This document shows positions 16,039-24,639 of a stretch of DNA of 64,000 bases, one piece after another. The first letter of the stretch is position 1, and each line of letters begins with the position of its first letter. The notes under the pieces were generated by a model. The model was not told where the DNA came from and did not search any database. It saw only the letters and a program-made list of their open reading frames with translations. Source of the DNA: CAYVOV01 sp964453525 (GTDB taxonomy: Bacteria; Chloroflexota; Dehalococcoidia; Dehalococcoidales; UBA2162); NCBI GenBank assembly GCA_964453525.1, contig CAYVOV010000008.1, positions 77,533 through 141,532 of the forward strand. Direction: 5' to 3'. A program made the position numbers and the translations under genes.

Positions 16039-16067
16039 TTGTAAGCTTCACTATCGGTTGCTATAAT
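16039..16067 (+). promoter_or_regulatory. Promoter that yields a leaderless mRNA
   Basis: TTGTAA (16039-16044), a 17-base spacer, TATAAT (16062-16067). The GTG start at 16074 is 7 bases after the -10, where transcription itself should begin. Confidence 0.65.
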
Positions 16068-16073
16068 GTAAAT

Positions 16074-16487
16074 GTGGGTAAATTAGAAAGTTTGCTATCT
16101 AAGTTTAATTCGCTGACTGGGAGAAGTAGACGACATAATAAGTCATTGCGTGACGTGACAGAATGGGCATCTACTTTACAAGAGATTTTAACAGAATTTG
16201 ACTTGTACGAAGAAGATTTTGATCTTGACACTATGCTGGAGAATATAGGAAAAGTACGGTTAGAACTGATTAGAATTACGTATAGGTCCCATGAAATTAT
16301 TCAAATATCTCGAAAGGTTAAAGGTGTAAATGTTATAGTTAATAAAATAATTGGCCAACTTGAGGACTTCAGAAGATACTTAGATTACCCGGATTTGAAT
16401 CGCTCTAAACTAATTAAAGCTATATCAGAGGTACAGAATTCTATATCTCAGTTAAAGGATGTAATTTCAGAAATAGAATATAAATAG
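16074..16487 (+). CDS. Hypothetical helical protein, apparently leaderless
   Basis: A 137-residue protein that I do not recognise. It looks almost fully alpha-helical with heptad spacing of Leu/Ile (LESLLSKFNSLTGRSRRHNK; IIGQLEDFRRYL; ISEVQNSISQLKDVISEIEY), so a coiled-coil or four-helix bundle is likely. No signal peptide or membrane span is seen. The start is GTG 16074: no RBS is present, and a good promoter places +1 at the GTG. The coding DNA is markedly AT-richer than the genes around it, suggesting recent arrival. The flanks 15935-16038 and 16488-16832 hold no other gene that I can support. Confidence 0.6.
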   Translation: MGKLESLLSKFNSLTGRSRRHNKSLRDVTEWASTLQEILTEFDLYEEDFDLDTMLENIGKVRLELIRITYRSHEIIQISRKVKGVNVIVNKIIGQLEDFRRYLDYPDLNRSKLIKAISEVQNSISQLKDVISEIEYK

Positions 16488-16832
16488 CTATATATTGATC
16501 GGCATTAGATTTTACTCTATCAGCGTTAACACATCCAACTATTTCTTTTTTTCTATTTAGAAATCTTCCTTTTTCAAATAAGTATATGTACCGTTCCACC
16601 AAGTGTTTTCGGGGTTGTATGTTCGATAGTAAGCCAATCTATCATTGTTTCAGAGAGAGTTCAACTTTACCTATTGTATTAATACGATATTTGGAATATC
16701 ATTATTTGCACTATTAAGACCTGATTCCGACTACTTTTACTTGAAGATCTGTGTCACTTGCGCGGTAGGCCACCTCATCTCCTTCAATGGTGACCGGCAG
16801 TAAAACTATTATTATTGAGTCGGAGGTGAATT

Positions 16833-17609
16833 ATGGACATGAAGATTAAAGACAAATTTCTAGGACTCTGGAATAAATACTTCAACAATGCAGAACTCCC
16901 CATCACCTTCTATTACACAAATGAAGAAGGACATGCTAAGCCGGCTAATCTAGAATCCACGCCAAGATGTGTAATCGGAGCATTAGCAGAAGTAAGGAAA
17001 GGAAATCCTCTATATTTTCATGTTGATTCAATAGGCTGTCCAGGTGGAAAAAGATATCTTGGTTTCACCGAGGGCATTATGCCTAATTTTGAATATTTCC
17101 TTTCCTACGGTATAGCCGGTGAGCTAGAGGGTGAACGCTACTGTAAATCTCCTGAGATGGTTAAAGAAATGCTGAAACAGATGCCTGAGTTCAAGGCACC
17201 GGGTCGTTTCATCGTATTCAAGAGATGGGATAATCTCTATAGTGAAGATGAGCCTGAAGTCGTTATTTTCTTCGCAGAACCTGACGTGCTATCTGGACTT
17301 TTTACCCTGTTTCGTTTTGATGAAGATGACAGGAATGCAGTATCTGCTCCCTTCGGCTCTGGCTGTTCTACGATTGTACAATACCCATATCTTGAGAGGC
17401 GCTCCAGTAATCCAAGAGCGGTTATTGGGATGTTTGACCCTTCAGCGCGTCCTTTTGTGGGTAATAATTTAATTACATTTTCAGTGCCTATGGAGAAATT
17501 CGTTGACATGATTGACAACATGGAGGAGAGTTTTCTTATCACGAATACCTGGAAGAACATACAGAAAAGGATTAGTTTAATCCGCAGTCAAAAAGGAGTC
17601 GAGTTATAA
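16833..17609 (+). CDS. DUF169-family protein
   Basis: A 258-residue protein of the DUF169 family, uncharacterised and common in methanogens, clostridia and Chloroflexota. Family features are ELPITFYYTNE near the start, then TPRCVIGALAEVRKGNPLYF, CPGGKRYLGF with a conserved Cys-Pro-Gly-Gly, and later SGCSTIVQYPYLE and RPFVGNNLITFSVPMEKF. Two conserved Cys in SIGCPGG and GSGCST could bind a metal or cofactor; that is inference. There is no signal peptide. CGGAGGTG lies upstream of ATG 16833. It appears monocistronic, with a terminator-like hairpin just after the stop. Confidence 0.85.
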   Translation: MDMKIKDKFLGLWNKYFNNAELPITFYYTNEEGHAKPANLESTPRCVIGALAEVRKGNPLYFHVDSIGCPGGKRYLGFTEGIMPNFEYFLSYGIAGELEGERYCKSPEMVKEMLKQMPEFKAPGRFIVFKRWDNLYSEDEPEVVIFFAEPDVLSGLFTLFRFDEDDRNAVSAPFGSGCSTIVQYPYLERRSSNPRAVIGMFDPSARPFVGNNLITFSVPMEKFVDMIDNMEESFLITNTWKNIQKRISLIRSQKGVEL

Positions 17610-17650
17610 ACATAATACACCAAGGATACCAAGCAACACTAAAACTGTTT

Positions 17651-17686
17651 CTGGAGGATTTCGACTCTCCTGTTGTTTTTTTGTTT
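17651..17686 (+). terminator. Rho-independent terminator of the DUF169 gene
   Basis: A short stem AGGA/TCCT around a TTCGA-type loop (CTGGAGGATTTCGACTCTCC), followed by TGTTGTTTTTTTG. The stem is weak and the U-tract strong. Confidence 0.5.
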
Positions 17687-17917
17687 GTTTGACATATAAT
17701 CGTCTGCACAATGATTAGTATTCATAACATGATCAAATGCTTAATTATTATTCTAATTGCTTCGTAGAACCCTGAAATCATAAATATCACCCGTTTGCTG
17801 TCTTCTCGCGCCACAAAACGTCAGAAAGTGATTTACCGACTCTGGAACCATATATTTAAACTGCTTGAGGAACAATGGATGTGAGCATCTTTGGTAGCAA
17901 ACTGTCTTCGAGACGTG

Positions 17918-17951
17918 GAGGTCGGAGGTTCAAATTCTCCAACTCTGACCA
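17918..17951 (+). other. tRNA 3'-end remnant with encoded CCA
   Basis: GGAGG-TTCAAAT-TCTCC (17924-17940) is a complete T arm. It is followed at once by a 7-base acceptor strand, AACTCTG, then A and CCA (17941-17951). The matching 5' acceptor strand (CAGAGTT) and a foldable D/anticodon half are not present upstream, so this is not a working tRNA. It resembles an attachment-site scar or a decayed tRNA. The remainder of 17687-18262 has no gene that I can support. Confidence 0.4.
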
Positions 17952-18262
17952 ATCCTACTATTTCTTCAAGATTATGCTTATAATACCCAGTAATTCCTTA
18001 CCCTAATTAATCCTAAAGAGACCAGGGGTACCATGCGATGTACTTTGTTTGACTGCGTGGCTTGCACAAGATGTGGGAAAGACAGTTTTCATCCCTGAAA
18101 TAAACTGCTTGTCGGCACCAAATCAATGAGGGGCCAAGCTAATATCAGTTTCATGTAAGTTTAGGGATATGGTTTTCTGTATATACTACGACGAATATTT
18201 AAAAAGATATCCAAGGCAGCTTCTAAGGAAAAACATATGGGTTGACAAAGTTTCTTTTGTCA

Positions 18263-18427
18263 CTAGTGCAAAATTTTTTCCTGTTTAAGGAACTGTACTA
18301 ACTTTGAGGCCAATTCCGCCGGATTACCTTCAAGGCGGTTGTCCTTCTTTTCAGTCATGCCGCCAGACATTACCAATCGTATTCGTTCTGCCGCTGGCAG
18401 GCTGGACTCTTTCATATCAGGCAGCAT
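18263..18427 (-). CDS. Hypothetical 54-residue protein, translationally coupled
   Basis: An unrecognised small protein that is the last gene of a five-gene minus-strand operon. Its ATG (18427-18425) overlaps the TGA of the preceding gene in the string TGATG, so it is read by re-initiation. The sequence is protein-like: MLPDMKESSLPAAERIRLVM, then a Gly-Gly turn and a Lys/Asp stretch, and NPAELASKLVQFLKQEKILH, which should be a C-terminal amphipathic helix. It could instead be the detached C-terminus of a formerly longer protein. Stop TAG at 18263-18265. Confidence 0.6.
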   Translation of the reverse strand: MLPDMKESSLPAAERIRLVMSGGMTEKKDNRLEGNPAELASKLVQFLKQEKILH

Positions 18428-18717
18428 CAGGTCTTTTTTACATAGGTTTTCCGTGAGACGTTCGTAGCGAAGCTGTTATAGAGCTGCACTATGGGCATAG
18501 CTTCCTCATTATCCTGCGTAGATTCCTTCAAGGCATCAAGGTCTGAGAATAGCATTATTTTCATGAAGGCAGGCTCACCATCCGAAGTCTGCCAGATATC
18601 ATAAGATTCACAACCATGAGATTCCCAGAAGGGTTTTATCTTCTCGATGGTAACCTTGAGATATTCGGCTTGTTGTTCTTCGGGCACGTCAAATGTAAAT
18701 ATCATTGAAGCAGTCAT
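18427..18717 (-). CDS. Small dimeric alpha/beta-barrel (antibiotic-biosynthesis-monooxygenase-like) protein
   Basis: A 96-residue protein with the pattern ASMIFTFDVPEEQQAEYLKV, then FWESHGCESYDIWQTSDG, FMKIMLFSDLDALKE and MPIVQLYNSFA. That is the beta-alpha-beta-beta-alpha-beta arrangement and 'F.V......A...' spacing of ABM/YdhR-type ferredoxin-like dimers. Such proteins act as cofactor-free oxygenases, haem-degrading enzymes or binding subunits; nothing in the sequence fixes which. AAGGAGGATATA precedes ATG 18717. It sits in an operon with an IscU-like scaffold. Confidence 0.6.
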   Translation of the reverse strand: MTASMIFTFDVPEEQQAEYLKVTIEKIKPFWESHGCESYDIWQTSDGEPAFMKIMLFSDLDALKESTQDNEEAMPIVQLYNSFATNVSRKTYVKKT

Positions 18718-18785
18718 TATATCCTCCTTTTTTGCTTGCAGAATAGACTATACTTTTTATGAATGTCAATAATTGCTTGCCTTAC

Positions 18786-19007
18786 TCAACCTGTCTTCCT
18801 AAAGCCACCTGGCAAGATTTCGGATTCCGCTCTCAGCTTCTTGAAATCAGACTTCTCAGGGAAAAGCCTTAAGACTTCTAATTTCTCCTCAAGCTTTTCG
18901 TTTCCTTGCCCGTGTTTGAGAAGTTGATTAAGAACTGCCGAATACTCCTTCCTGGCTACGGTTTCGAAGCAGTTCATAAGATCCGGTATCAATTCAATCT
19001 TCAGCAT
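18786..19007 (-). CDS. Hypothetical 73-residue protein in the IscU-like operon
   Basis: Unrecognised. It is predicted helical and charged (LIPDLMNCFETVARKEYSAV; LEEKLEVLRLFPEKSDFKKL). It begins 11 bases after the IscU-like gene ends, with AGG 5 bases before ATG 19007, so it is cotranscribed. It carries one Cys and no obvious motif. It may be an accessory factor for the Fe-S scaffold; that rests on position only. Confidence 0.6.
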   Translation of the reverse strand: MLKIELIPDLMNCFETVARKEYSAVLNQLLKHGQGNEKLEEKLEVLRLFPEKSDFKKLRAESEILPGGFRKTG

Positions 19008-19017
19008 AAACCTGGCT

Positions 19018-19458
19018 TTACCTGCGGTAGGCTTTTTTCCAGGGTTCCCGTTTTAGCATCAGGTAATCTCTGATAGCCGCTTTCAGAGTGTTCGCTGCCA
19101 GAAGAGCACAGTGCCGGCTATCTTCGGGTAAACCTCCAAGTGCTTTCAGGACCGTTTCCTGGCTAATACTCTGACATTCCCGTATGCTCTTTCCTCTGGC
19201 AAGCTCGGTTACCATACTGCCCGAAGCTATGCTGGTGCCGCATCCATCGGTAATAAATCTAATGTCTCTTATTGTGTCATCTTTTACCCTTAGCCAGATA
19301 CTCATTACATCACCGCAGGAACCGGTAATAACGGCACGACCGTCAGCATCGGTTATTTCCCCAATGTTTCTTGGATTCGTGGCATGGTCGATTACAGTTT
19401 CTGAATATATGTTGCCAGGAGTCTCAGCTATGAACTCCTGAAGTTCGTTACTATCCAA
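19018..19458 (-). CDS. IscU/NifU-N-type iron-sulfur cluster scaffold
   Basis: Assembles [2Fe-2S]/[4Fe-4S] clusters and passes them to apo-proteins in the cytoplasm. This 146-residue protein has the three family cysteines: C48 in TGSCGDVM, C73 in TDGCGTSIASGSM and C117 in SRHCALLAANTL. It also has the N-terminal ATNPRNIGEI block. An Asp (D50) sits two residues after the first Cys, as in IscU. No cysteine desulfurase (iscS/sufS) is next to it, so sulfur must come from elsewhere. Its ATG overlaps the end of the preceding small gene by 8 bases. It is transcribed divergently from the Fe-S- and W-pterin-containing aldehyde oxidoreductase, a likely client. Confidence 0.9.
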   Translation of the reverse strand: MDSNELQEFIAETPGNIYSETVIDHATNPRNIGEITDADGRAVITGSCGDVMSIWLRVKDDTIRDIRFITDGCGTSIASGSMVTELARGKSIRECQSISQETVLKALGGLPEDSRHCALLAANTLKAAIRDYLMLKREPWKKAYRR

Positions 19459-19618
19459 AGATACTTCCTTCCATATGCGAAATCGTGATGTTTATCAGAG
19501 CGTGATAGTACCAGAAAGCCATATCCGTTTTCCATATTTCCCAAGCGTGGCCTGCCCGGGTGAGGGTTTCCGATTCAGGCGGCAGGGTCGGTTTACCAGG
19601 TTGCCAGCCTGAAGGCAT
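19451..19618 (-). CDS. Hypothetical 55-residue protein, first gene of the IscU-like operon
   Basis: Unrecognised small protein starting MPSGWQPGKPTLPPESETLT, then AGHAWEIWKTDMAFWYYHAL with several Trp/Tyr, and a short C-terminus that overlaps the IscU-like gene. The start at 19618 is chosen over the in-frame ATG at 19648 because AGGAGG ends 4 bases before it. The promoter at 19671-19699 fits this start. The aromatic-rich middle could pack against a membrane or a protein partner. Confidence 0.55.
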   Translation of the reverse strand: MPSGWQPGKPTLPPESETLTRAGHAWEIWKTDMAFWYYHALINITISHMEGSIFG

Positions 19619-19670
19619 CAGTCCTCCTGTCTTAATTATCTGCCTCATTTCTTTGCTTTTTTCAGCACAT

Positions 19671-19699
19671 ATTTTACACGGAAGAGTTCACATATTCAA
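19671..19699 (-). promoter_or_regulatory. Promoter of the IscU-like operon
   Basis: On the minus strand: TTGAAT (19699-19694), a 17-base spacer, TAAAAT (19676-19671). Confidence 0.6.
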
Positions 19700-19730
19700 T
19701 GCTTTTATTGAAGTTATTTCAAAGGATATA

Positions 19731-19759
19731 TTGACATTAAACTCATGCCCGGTTATTAT
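19731..19759 (+). promoter_or_regulatory. Promoter of the aldehyde:ferredoxin oxidoreductase gene
   Basis: TTGACA at 19731-19736, a 17-base spacer, TATTAT at 19754-19759. Predicted +1 is near 19766, about 25 bases before the start codon. It is divergent from the IscU-operon promoter, with only 31 bases between the two -35 boxes. Confidence 0.75.
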
Positions 19760-19790
19760 TCTGATGTAGAAAAACGATGAAGGATGGTTT

Positions 19791-21787
19791 ATGTCTATAC
19801 CTAAAGGATATGTTGGAAATATTGCAATCATTGAACTTGAAAAGCAGGAAGCACGTATAGTACCCACGGAGCGTTTCTTTAGCGACTATGAAATCGACCC
19901 CAGGCTCTGGCTCGGTGGCGACGGAGTTATCACCAAGGTATTCTGGAAAGATTTTCCCACTCCAATAGACCCACTCGGACCGGAGAACGAGGTAATTATT
20001 GCCACAGGACCCTGGACAGCCACTGCCGCACCCTGGGCGGGAAGAGGAATGCTCGGCTGTATCAGTCCCGATACCGGCGGTTTTTCATCAGGTTCATTCG
20101 GGTGGATATTCCCTTCCGTTCTAAAATACGCCGGGTTCGATACTATCATCATCAGAGGTAAATCACCAGAACCTGTTTACCTGTTTATCGACAACCAAGA
20201 CATAACATTCATAGATGCTTCCCATATCTGGGGCAAAGAGACAGGAGAGACAGTAAAAATGATAAGGGAGGAAATGGGCGAGCGTTATGAAGGGGAAATA
20301 CGCGTTCTCAGTATCTCTGTTGCCGGAGAAAACCTGGTTAAGTACGCCCCGCCCTGTGCTGATGGTACTTCTTGCCCGGGCAGGTCGGGGGGCGGTACTG
20401 TTATGGGTTCAAAAAATCTCAAGGCAATCGCTGTTCGCGGCACGGGAGAGGTTGCCTTACATGACCCTCGCGGGTTACTCGAATCGTCATATCGTATCGG
20501 CAAGACCGTTCTCTCAGAAGAGCCATTGATAAAGCTGTGGCAAGACTATGGTGCTACCACCTCTCTATTTACTGCATATAACTTACCATTGAACGGAGGA
20601 ATGCTGACTGAAAACAGGTCGCTCGCTGATTTCCCTCACAACAAGAATGTGGGTTGTCTCAACTGCCAGGCACCCTGCTATCACTGGGTGCAGGTGCAGG
20701 AAGGAAAGTATACTGGCACCAGACAGCTCGGCGGTCATATGACATTCGTCACCAACTGTGTCCGAGACCTGGGCATCATGGACTTCGGCACCTGGATATA
20801 TTATGAGAGACTGATGCAGGAACTCGGCCTCGACCCCTCTTCTTTTACTCTGACTTTCTCCTGGGCGGTAGATTGCTTTGAGAGAGGAATATTGACTGAA
20901 AAAGATACGGACGGCCTGGTCCTGCGACAAGGGGATGAAGAACTGATTTTTGAATTGGCAAACAGAGTAGCCTACCGGAAGGGTGATTTTGGCAACCTGT
21001 TGGCCGATGGAATCGATGAAGCCAGTCGGAAAGTAGGCAAGGGCTCTGGAGACATCGCTCCAACCGTTAAGGGGAAACCTTATTTGCAGGGTGATCCAAG
21101 GGTGCAGGCCTTGATATGGTCATTGGGAGTGATGACCAGTCCTCGCGGTGGCGACTGGAATCGCTGTCACAACACCTATGAGCTGGCTTTTATTCCTGAG
21201 AGAAGGGATACCTATCCAGATTTTATCGGCCAGACTTGTGCAGAGGCTTACCGGAACGCAGTAGAAAAGCTGGATATGCCAGCCGACCTTAAAAAGTATA
21301 TCTTCGGTGAGCCTCCGAGGGTGGACACTGATTGGGTAAGGCAGACCGAAGGGAAAGCTGCATTCAATGCATTCTCTGAGGATAGTATGGCGGTAATCAA
21401 CTCACTAGTGACCTGTATGTACAGCGGTGGAACTCACTGGTTCCTGGTAGGCACCGGGCCGACAATGTGGGCTGAAGTNNNNNNNNNNCCGGCTGGAATA
21501 CCACGCCGGAAGAGCTGATGAAGGTTGGCGAAAGGGTTTTTAATCTCCAGAGGTTATTTAACTACAGGTTAAAAGGCTGGGATGTTAAAAATGACACCTG
21601 GACGGACAAGAGGATTTATGAACCGGCTGAATCAGGAACCTTCCGGGGAAGAAAGGTACCCTGGGATGAGACACTCCAGGAATACTATGAGTACCGAGGC
21701 TGGACTAAGAATGGAATTCCTACAAGAGGAAAAACCATTGAATTGGAACTGGGCAAAGAGGCTGATGAACTGAAGTTGCAGGACTGA
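19791..21787 (+). CDS. Aldehyde:ferredoxin oxidoreductase (tungsten/molybdenum-pterin), interrupted by an assembly gap
   Basis: Oxidises aldehydes to acids, or reduces acids in reverse, with ferredoxin as partner, using a bis-pterin W or Mo centre and one [4Fe-4S] cluster. The cluster motif CLNCQAPC falls at C289, C292 and C296, the same spacing and nearly the same numbering as in characterised AORs. A late Cys in INSLVTCMYSGG is the probable fourth ligand. The N-terminal domain (GYVGNIAIIELE; GPWTATAAPWAGRG) and SCPGRSGGGTVMGSKNLKAI are also typical. The frame breaks at the 10-N gap (21479-21488), then resumes one frame over as GWNTTPEELMKVGERVFNLQ and ends at 21787. The two halves are one gene, not a frameshift mutant. 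The AAGGATGG RBS supports ATG 19791. The substrate is unknown. Confidence 0.9.
21479..21488. other. Assembly gap (10 Ns) inside the aldehyde:ferredoxin oxidoreductase gene
   Basis: Ten N bases; real length unknown. It accounts for the apparent frameshift at this point. Confidence 0.98.
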
Positions 21788-21967
21788 AAAGAAACAATTT
21801 TTCTGATTCTAATTTTTCCCCGTAGATGCCGATATTTTAATCAACAGACTGAAACTACCAGAATATGCGTTTCTAATTGTTTCCTATTCTCTGGTAAGAG
21901 TAGCAAAGTATTTTAATATCAGTTTCCCGTAATTACAGGCACTCTATCTCATAACATTACTTCTTAA

Positions 21968-22006
21968 GTAGGATACATCCTACAAAAGAATCAGACTTGT
22001 CTGATT
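21968..22006 (+). promoter_or_regulatory. Shared operator, site a: GTAGGA-N4-TCCTAC palindrome
   Basis: GTAGGATACATCCTAC at 21968-21983, a perfect inverted repeat around N4. It is followed by AATCAGAC-TT-GTCTGATT, a second perfect palindrome that corresponds to the AATTCAGACTTCTCCGAC-type block at the two sister sites. It lies about 108 bases before the DUF998 start. The rest of 21788-22090 holds no gene. Confidence 0.65.
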
Positions 22007-22090
22007 CCAGCACTACGTCACCCTTCACAATAATAATGATATATCTACTAAATTCCTATTAAATGAATCATTACTAGCAGAAGGTGACAA

Positions 22091-22789
22091 ATGAATCCAA
22101 GTGAGGATAATAAATACCGATTCTTCCTCTTTTGCGGAATGCTAGCCCCCGTTATCTTAGGGGTGGTGATAACAGTCGTCGGCCAGTTGACTCCGGACTA
22201 CAACCAGCTTACAGACAGTATTAGCCGGATGGGAACTCATGACAAACCTTACGCCTGGCTGCTACACGGTGGTTATTATATATACGGCATTCTGATGAGT
22301 CTTGCTGCCTTTGGACTCAGCCGAACTATCGGTTCGATACCCAGGATGAATACTCTAGCAAAGCTGCTGGGCATCCACGCCTTCGGCACGATATTACTGG
22401 CAATTTTCCCGGACAGCGTGAACTCAACCTTCAAGCACATAGTACATGATGTCATGTCTACAACATCTTACCTGCCCTTATTGATAGGTATATTTATTTC
22501 ACGCCGAATTGCCCGTGATGAATTATCCCTTAAAGTAGCAGGGATTCTCGGAATATTCATCCTTATCATTAACCTGCCTATGCCAATCATCAATGTGGTT
22601 GGGCCTCTCGCATCAATAGGCGGTCTACTGCAGAGGATACTATCAGGTTGTTCATTCTTCTGGCTTTCTCTCACCTTCTTTCTGCTTTATAGAAACCGAC
22701 GTTCAATTAAATACAGGATGAAGAATGTTGAATTACCATATTCACTGGTGGTGACAAAAGGCGTGCTGACCGACCAGCCTCAAGGGTAG
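22091..22789 (+). CDS. DUF998 family membrane protein
   Basis: A 232-residue integral membrane protein with about six hydrophobic helices. It matches the DUF998 family: the first helix FCGMLAPVILGVVITVVGQL, then PDYNQLTDSISRMG and its conserved Ser/Arg, YAWLLHGGYYIYGILM, and a late FPDSVNSTFKHIVHDVMS with conserved His residues. The family is uncharacterised. AGAAGGTG precedes ATG 22091. It carries the paired-palindrome control region (site a) and is one of three such units here, so it is probably induced together with the FakA-like gene and the lipoprotein. Confidence 0.85.
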   Translation: MNPSEDNKYRFFLFCGMLAPVILGVVITVVGQLTPDYNQLTDSISRMGTHDKPYAWLLHGGYYIYGILMSLAAFGLSRTIGSIPRMNTLAKLLGIHAFGTILLAIFPDSVNSTFKHIVHDVMSTTSYLPLLIGIFISRRIARDELSLKVAGILGIFILIINLPMPIINVVGPLASIGGLLQRILSGCSFFWLSLTFFLLYRNRRSIKYRMKNVELPYSLVVTKGVLTDQPQG

Positions 22790-22832
22790 GAAACGTCCTA
22801 CAAAAATCGGGGACCGCTAAGAAATATCCTAC
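22786..22832 (+). promoter_or_regulatory. Shared operator, site b: tandem palindromes 31 bases apart
   Basis: GTAGGAAACGTCCTAC (22786-22801), overlapping the stop of the DUF998 gene, and CTAAGAAATATCCTAC (22817-22832). The start-to-start distance of 31 bases, close to three helical turns, is identical to that at site c. They are followed by AATTCAGACTTCTCCGACTT and AATAATAATGATA, then ATG 104 bases after the second box. Confidence 0.7.
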
Positions 22833-22935
22833 ACGGAATTCAGACTTCTCCGACTTACAAACCCTCATTACCCAGTTAATAATAATGATAGTAAATTCCT
22901 TACCGAAAAGGCCAGTAAAGCCGAAGGGAGAACAG

Positions 22936-24594
22936 ATGAAAGCAATATTAGATATACAGGATGACACTAAACTTGAAATTGGTGGGAGTGAACTGAGAGA
23001 GATGTTTGGCCTGGCAACGACCTGGCTGGAAAAGAACGCTGACGTTATTAACGCTCTGAATGTCTTCCCAGTTCCGGACGGTGATACCGGCACAAATATG
23101 TTACTTACAATGGAATCGGTTATGAATGAGGCAGAACAGGTTCAGAGTACCACTGCTTCAGAAATCGCTCATGCTATGGCTAAAGGTGCTTTAATGGGTG
23201 CCAGGGGAAATAGTGGCGTAATCCTCTCCCAGATAATGAAAGGATTCGCTACTGGTTTAGACGGTAAAGATAAGTTCGGTCCTTACGAACTGGCCGATGC
23301 TCTGGAACAAGCATCGATAGCTGCTTATGCCGGGCTGAGTCAGCCGCGTGAAGGAACAATGCTGACGGTTATTAGAGATGTAGCAACAGCCGCAAAAAAC
23401 TGCGCTTCTCAAAATGAGCTGGATCTGGCAGCGTTTATGGAAATTGTTGTCGAAGAAGCCAGAAATTCAGTGGAAAGGACGCCATTACTACTGGATGTCT
23501 TAAGAGAAGCCGGTGTGGTAGACGCCGGTGGACAGGGTGTTTATATCATCCTGGAGGGAATCCTGTTCTATCTCAAAGACGAAGACATAGGCCCTGATCT
23601 GCAAGGAAGGGATGCACCCATAGTCAAGCAACCATCTCCTGTAAATATAGATGCAGTTTTCGATGATGACAAAACCTACGGATATTGCACTGAGATGATT
23701 ATCAAGGGAGACGAGTTAAGACCTGACCAGATAAGGCGTTGGGTCGAGGGCCAGGGAGAATCGGTACTCGTCGTTGGCGATAATGATACGGTCAAGATTC
23801 ACGTCCATACATTTCATCCCGGTACAATTATTGAATTTGCCATCTCTCTTGGCACGTTGCACGACCTGAAAATTCAGAATATGAATGACCAGCATGAAGA
23901 TTTTCTGCAAATACCCAACACCTTGGGAAATAGCACAGATAGCGCCGTAATTGCTGCTGTTGCCGGAGAAGGTATAGAAAAGACTTTCCGTAGTCTGGGT
24001 GTAACGACCATAATTCCGGGTGGACAGACGATGAACCCAAGCTGCTCCGATATACTGGAAGCGATTAATTCTGTTTCCTCTAATAAAATTATAATACTGC
24101 CGAATAATAAGAATATCATTCCGTCCGCAAAACAAGCAGCTAGACTTGCCACAAAAACAGTAGAAGTTTTGCCAACACGGTCAATCCCGCAAGGGTTATC
24201 AGCCATGATTAACTATAATCCTGAAGCCAGTCTGGATGAAAATGTTGCAGAAATGTCCGGATTTCAGGAACAGGTCAGAACCATCGAAATCACCACGGCT
24301 ATCAGGGATGCCCGGGTTAATAATACGCAGATAAAGAAAGGTAACTATATGGGGATTATCGATGGAGATATAAGAATAGCATGCGACAGCCTTGACCAGG
24401 CCGTTTTTCAGTCACTTGAAGCAGTCGATACCGATAGTGCCAGTATAGTCACTCTGTTCTATGGTGACCGGGTTGAAGATGATGAAGCAGCTGAGCTCCG
24501 AGATTCTGTAAAGGAAAAGTACACGGACCTGGATATTGAATTGATAAGGGGTTCCCAGCCGCACTACTCCTACATCATATCGGTCGAACAATAG
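22936..24594 (+). CDS. DAK2-domain protein, FakA/YloV-like
   Basis: FakA is the ATP-binding subunit of fatty acid kinase, which phosphorylates exogenous fatty acids bound by a DegV-type FakB. This 552-residue protein has the DhaL/DAK2 domain at residues 15-190, with the ATP/Mg motif NVFPVPDGDTGTNMLLTMES and GARGNSGVILSQ. A middle domain contains TYGYCTEMIIKGD. The C-terminal domain, with IPGGQTMNPSCSDILEAI, is the fold that precedes DegV-like partners. The length is normal for FakA. ATG 22936 with GGGAG is preferred to the upstream ATG 22885, which has no RBS. No fakB is adjacent; the lipid link is family knowledge only. It is under the shared palindrome. Confidence 0.88.
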   Translation: MKAILDIQDDTKLEIGGSELREMFGLATTWLEKNADVINALNVFPVPDGDTGTNMLLTMESVMNEAEQVQSTTASEIAHAMAKGALMGARGNSGVILSQIMKGFATGLDGKDKFGPYELADALEQASIAAYAGLSQPREGTMLTVIRDVATAAKNCASQNELDLAAFMEIVVEEARNSVERTPLLLDVLREAGVVDAGGQGVYIILEGILFYLKDEDIGPDLQGRDAPIVKQPSPVNIDAVFDDDKTYGYCTEMIIKGDELRPDQIRRWVEGQGESVLVVGDNDTVKIHVHTFHPGTIIEFAISLGTLHDLKIQNMNDQHEDFLQIPNTLGNSTDSAVIAAVAGEGIEKTFRSLGVTTIIPGGQTMNPSCSDILEAINSVSSNKIIILPNNKNIIPSAKQAARLATKTVEVLPTRSIPQGLSAMINYNPEASLDENVAEMSGFQEQVRTIEITTAIRDARVNNTQIKKGNYMGIIDGDIRIACDSLDQAVFQSLEAVDTDSASIVTLFYGDRVEDDEAAELRDSVKEKYTDLDIELIRGSQPHYSYIISVEQ

Positions 24595-24639
24595 AAATCT
24601 GAATTAAATCGAATAAATGCTCTACTGAAGGGGAAGGAA

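Noticed and set aside
21518..21787. Separate small gene after the assembly gap
   Set aside because: Its sequence continues the aldehyde:ferredoxin oxidoreductase C-terminus in the frame shifted by the arbitrary run of 10 Ns.
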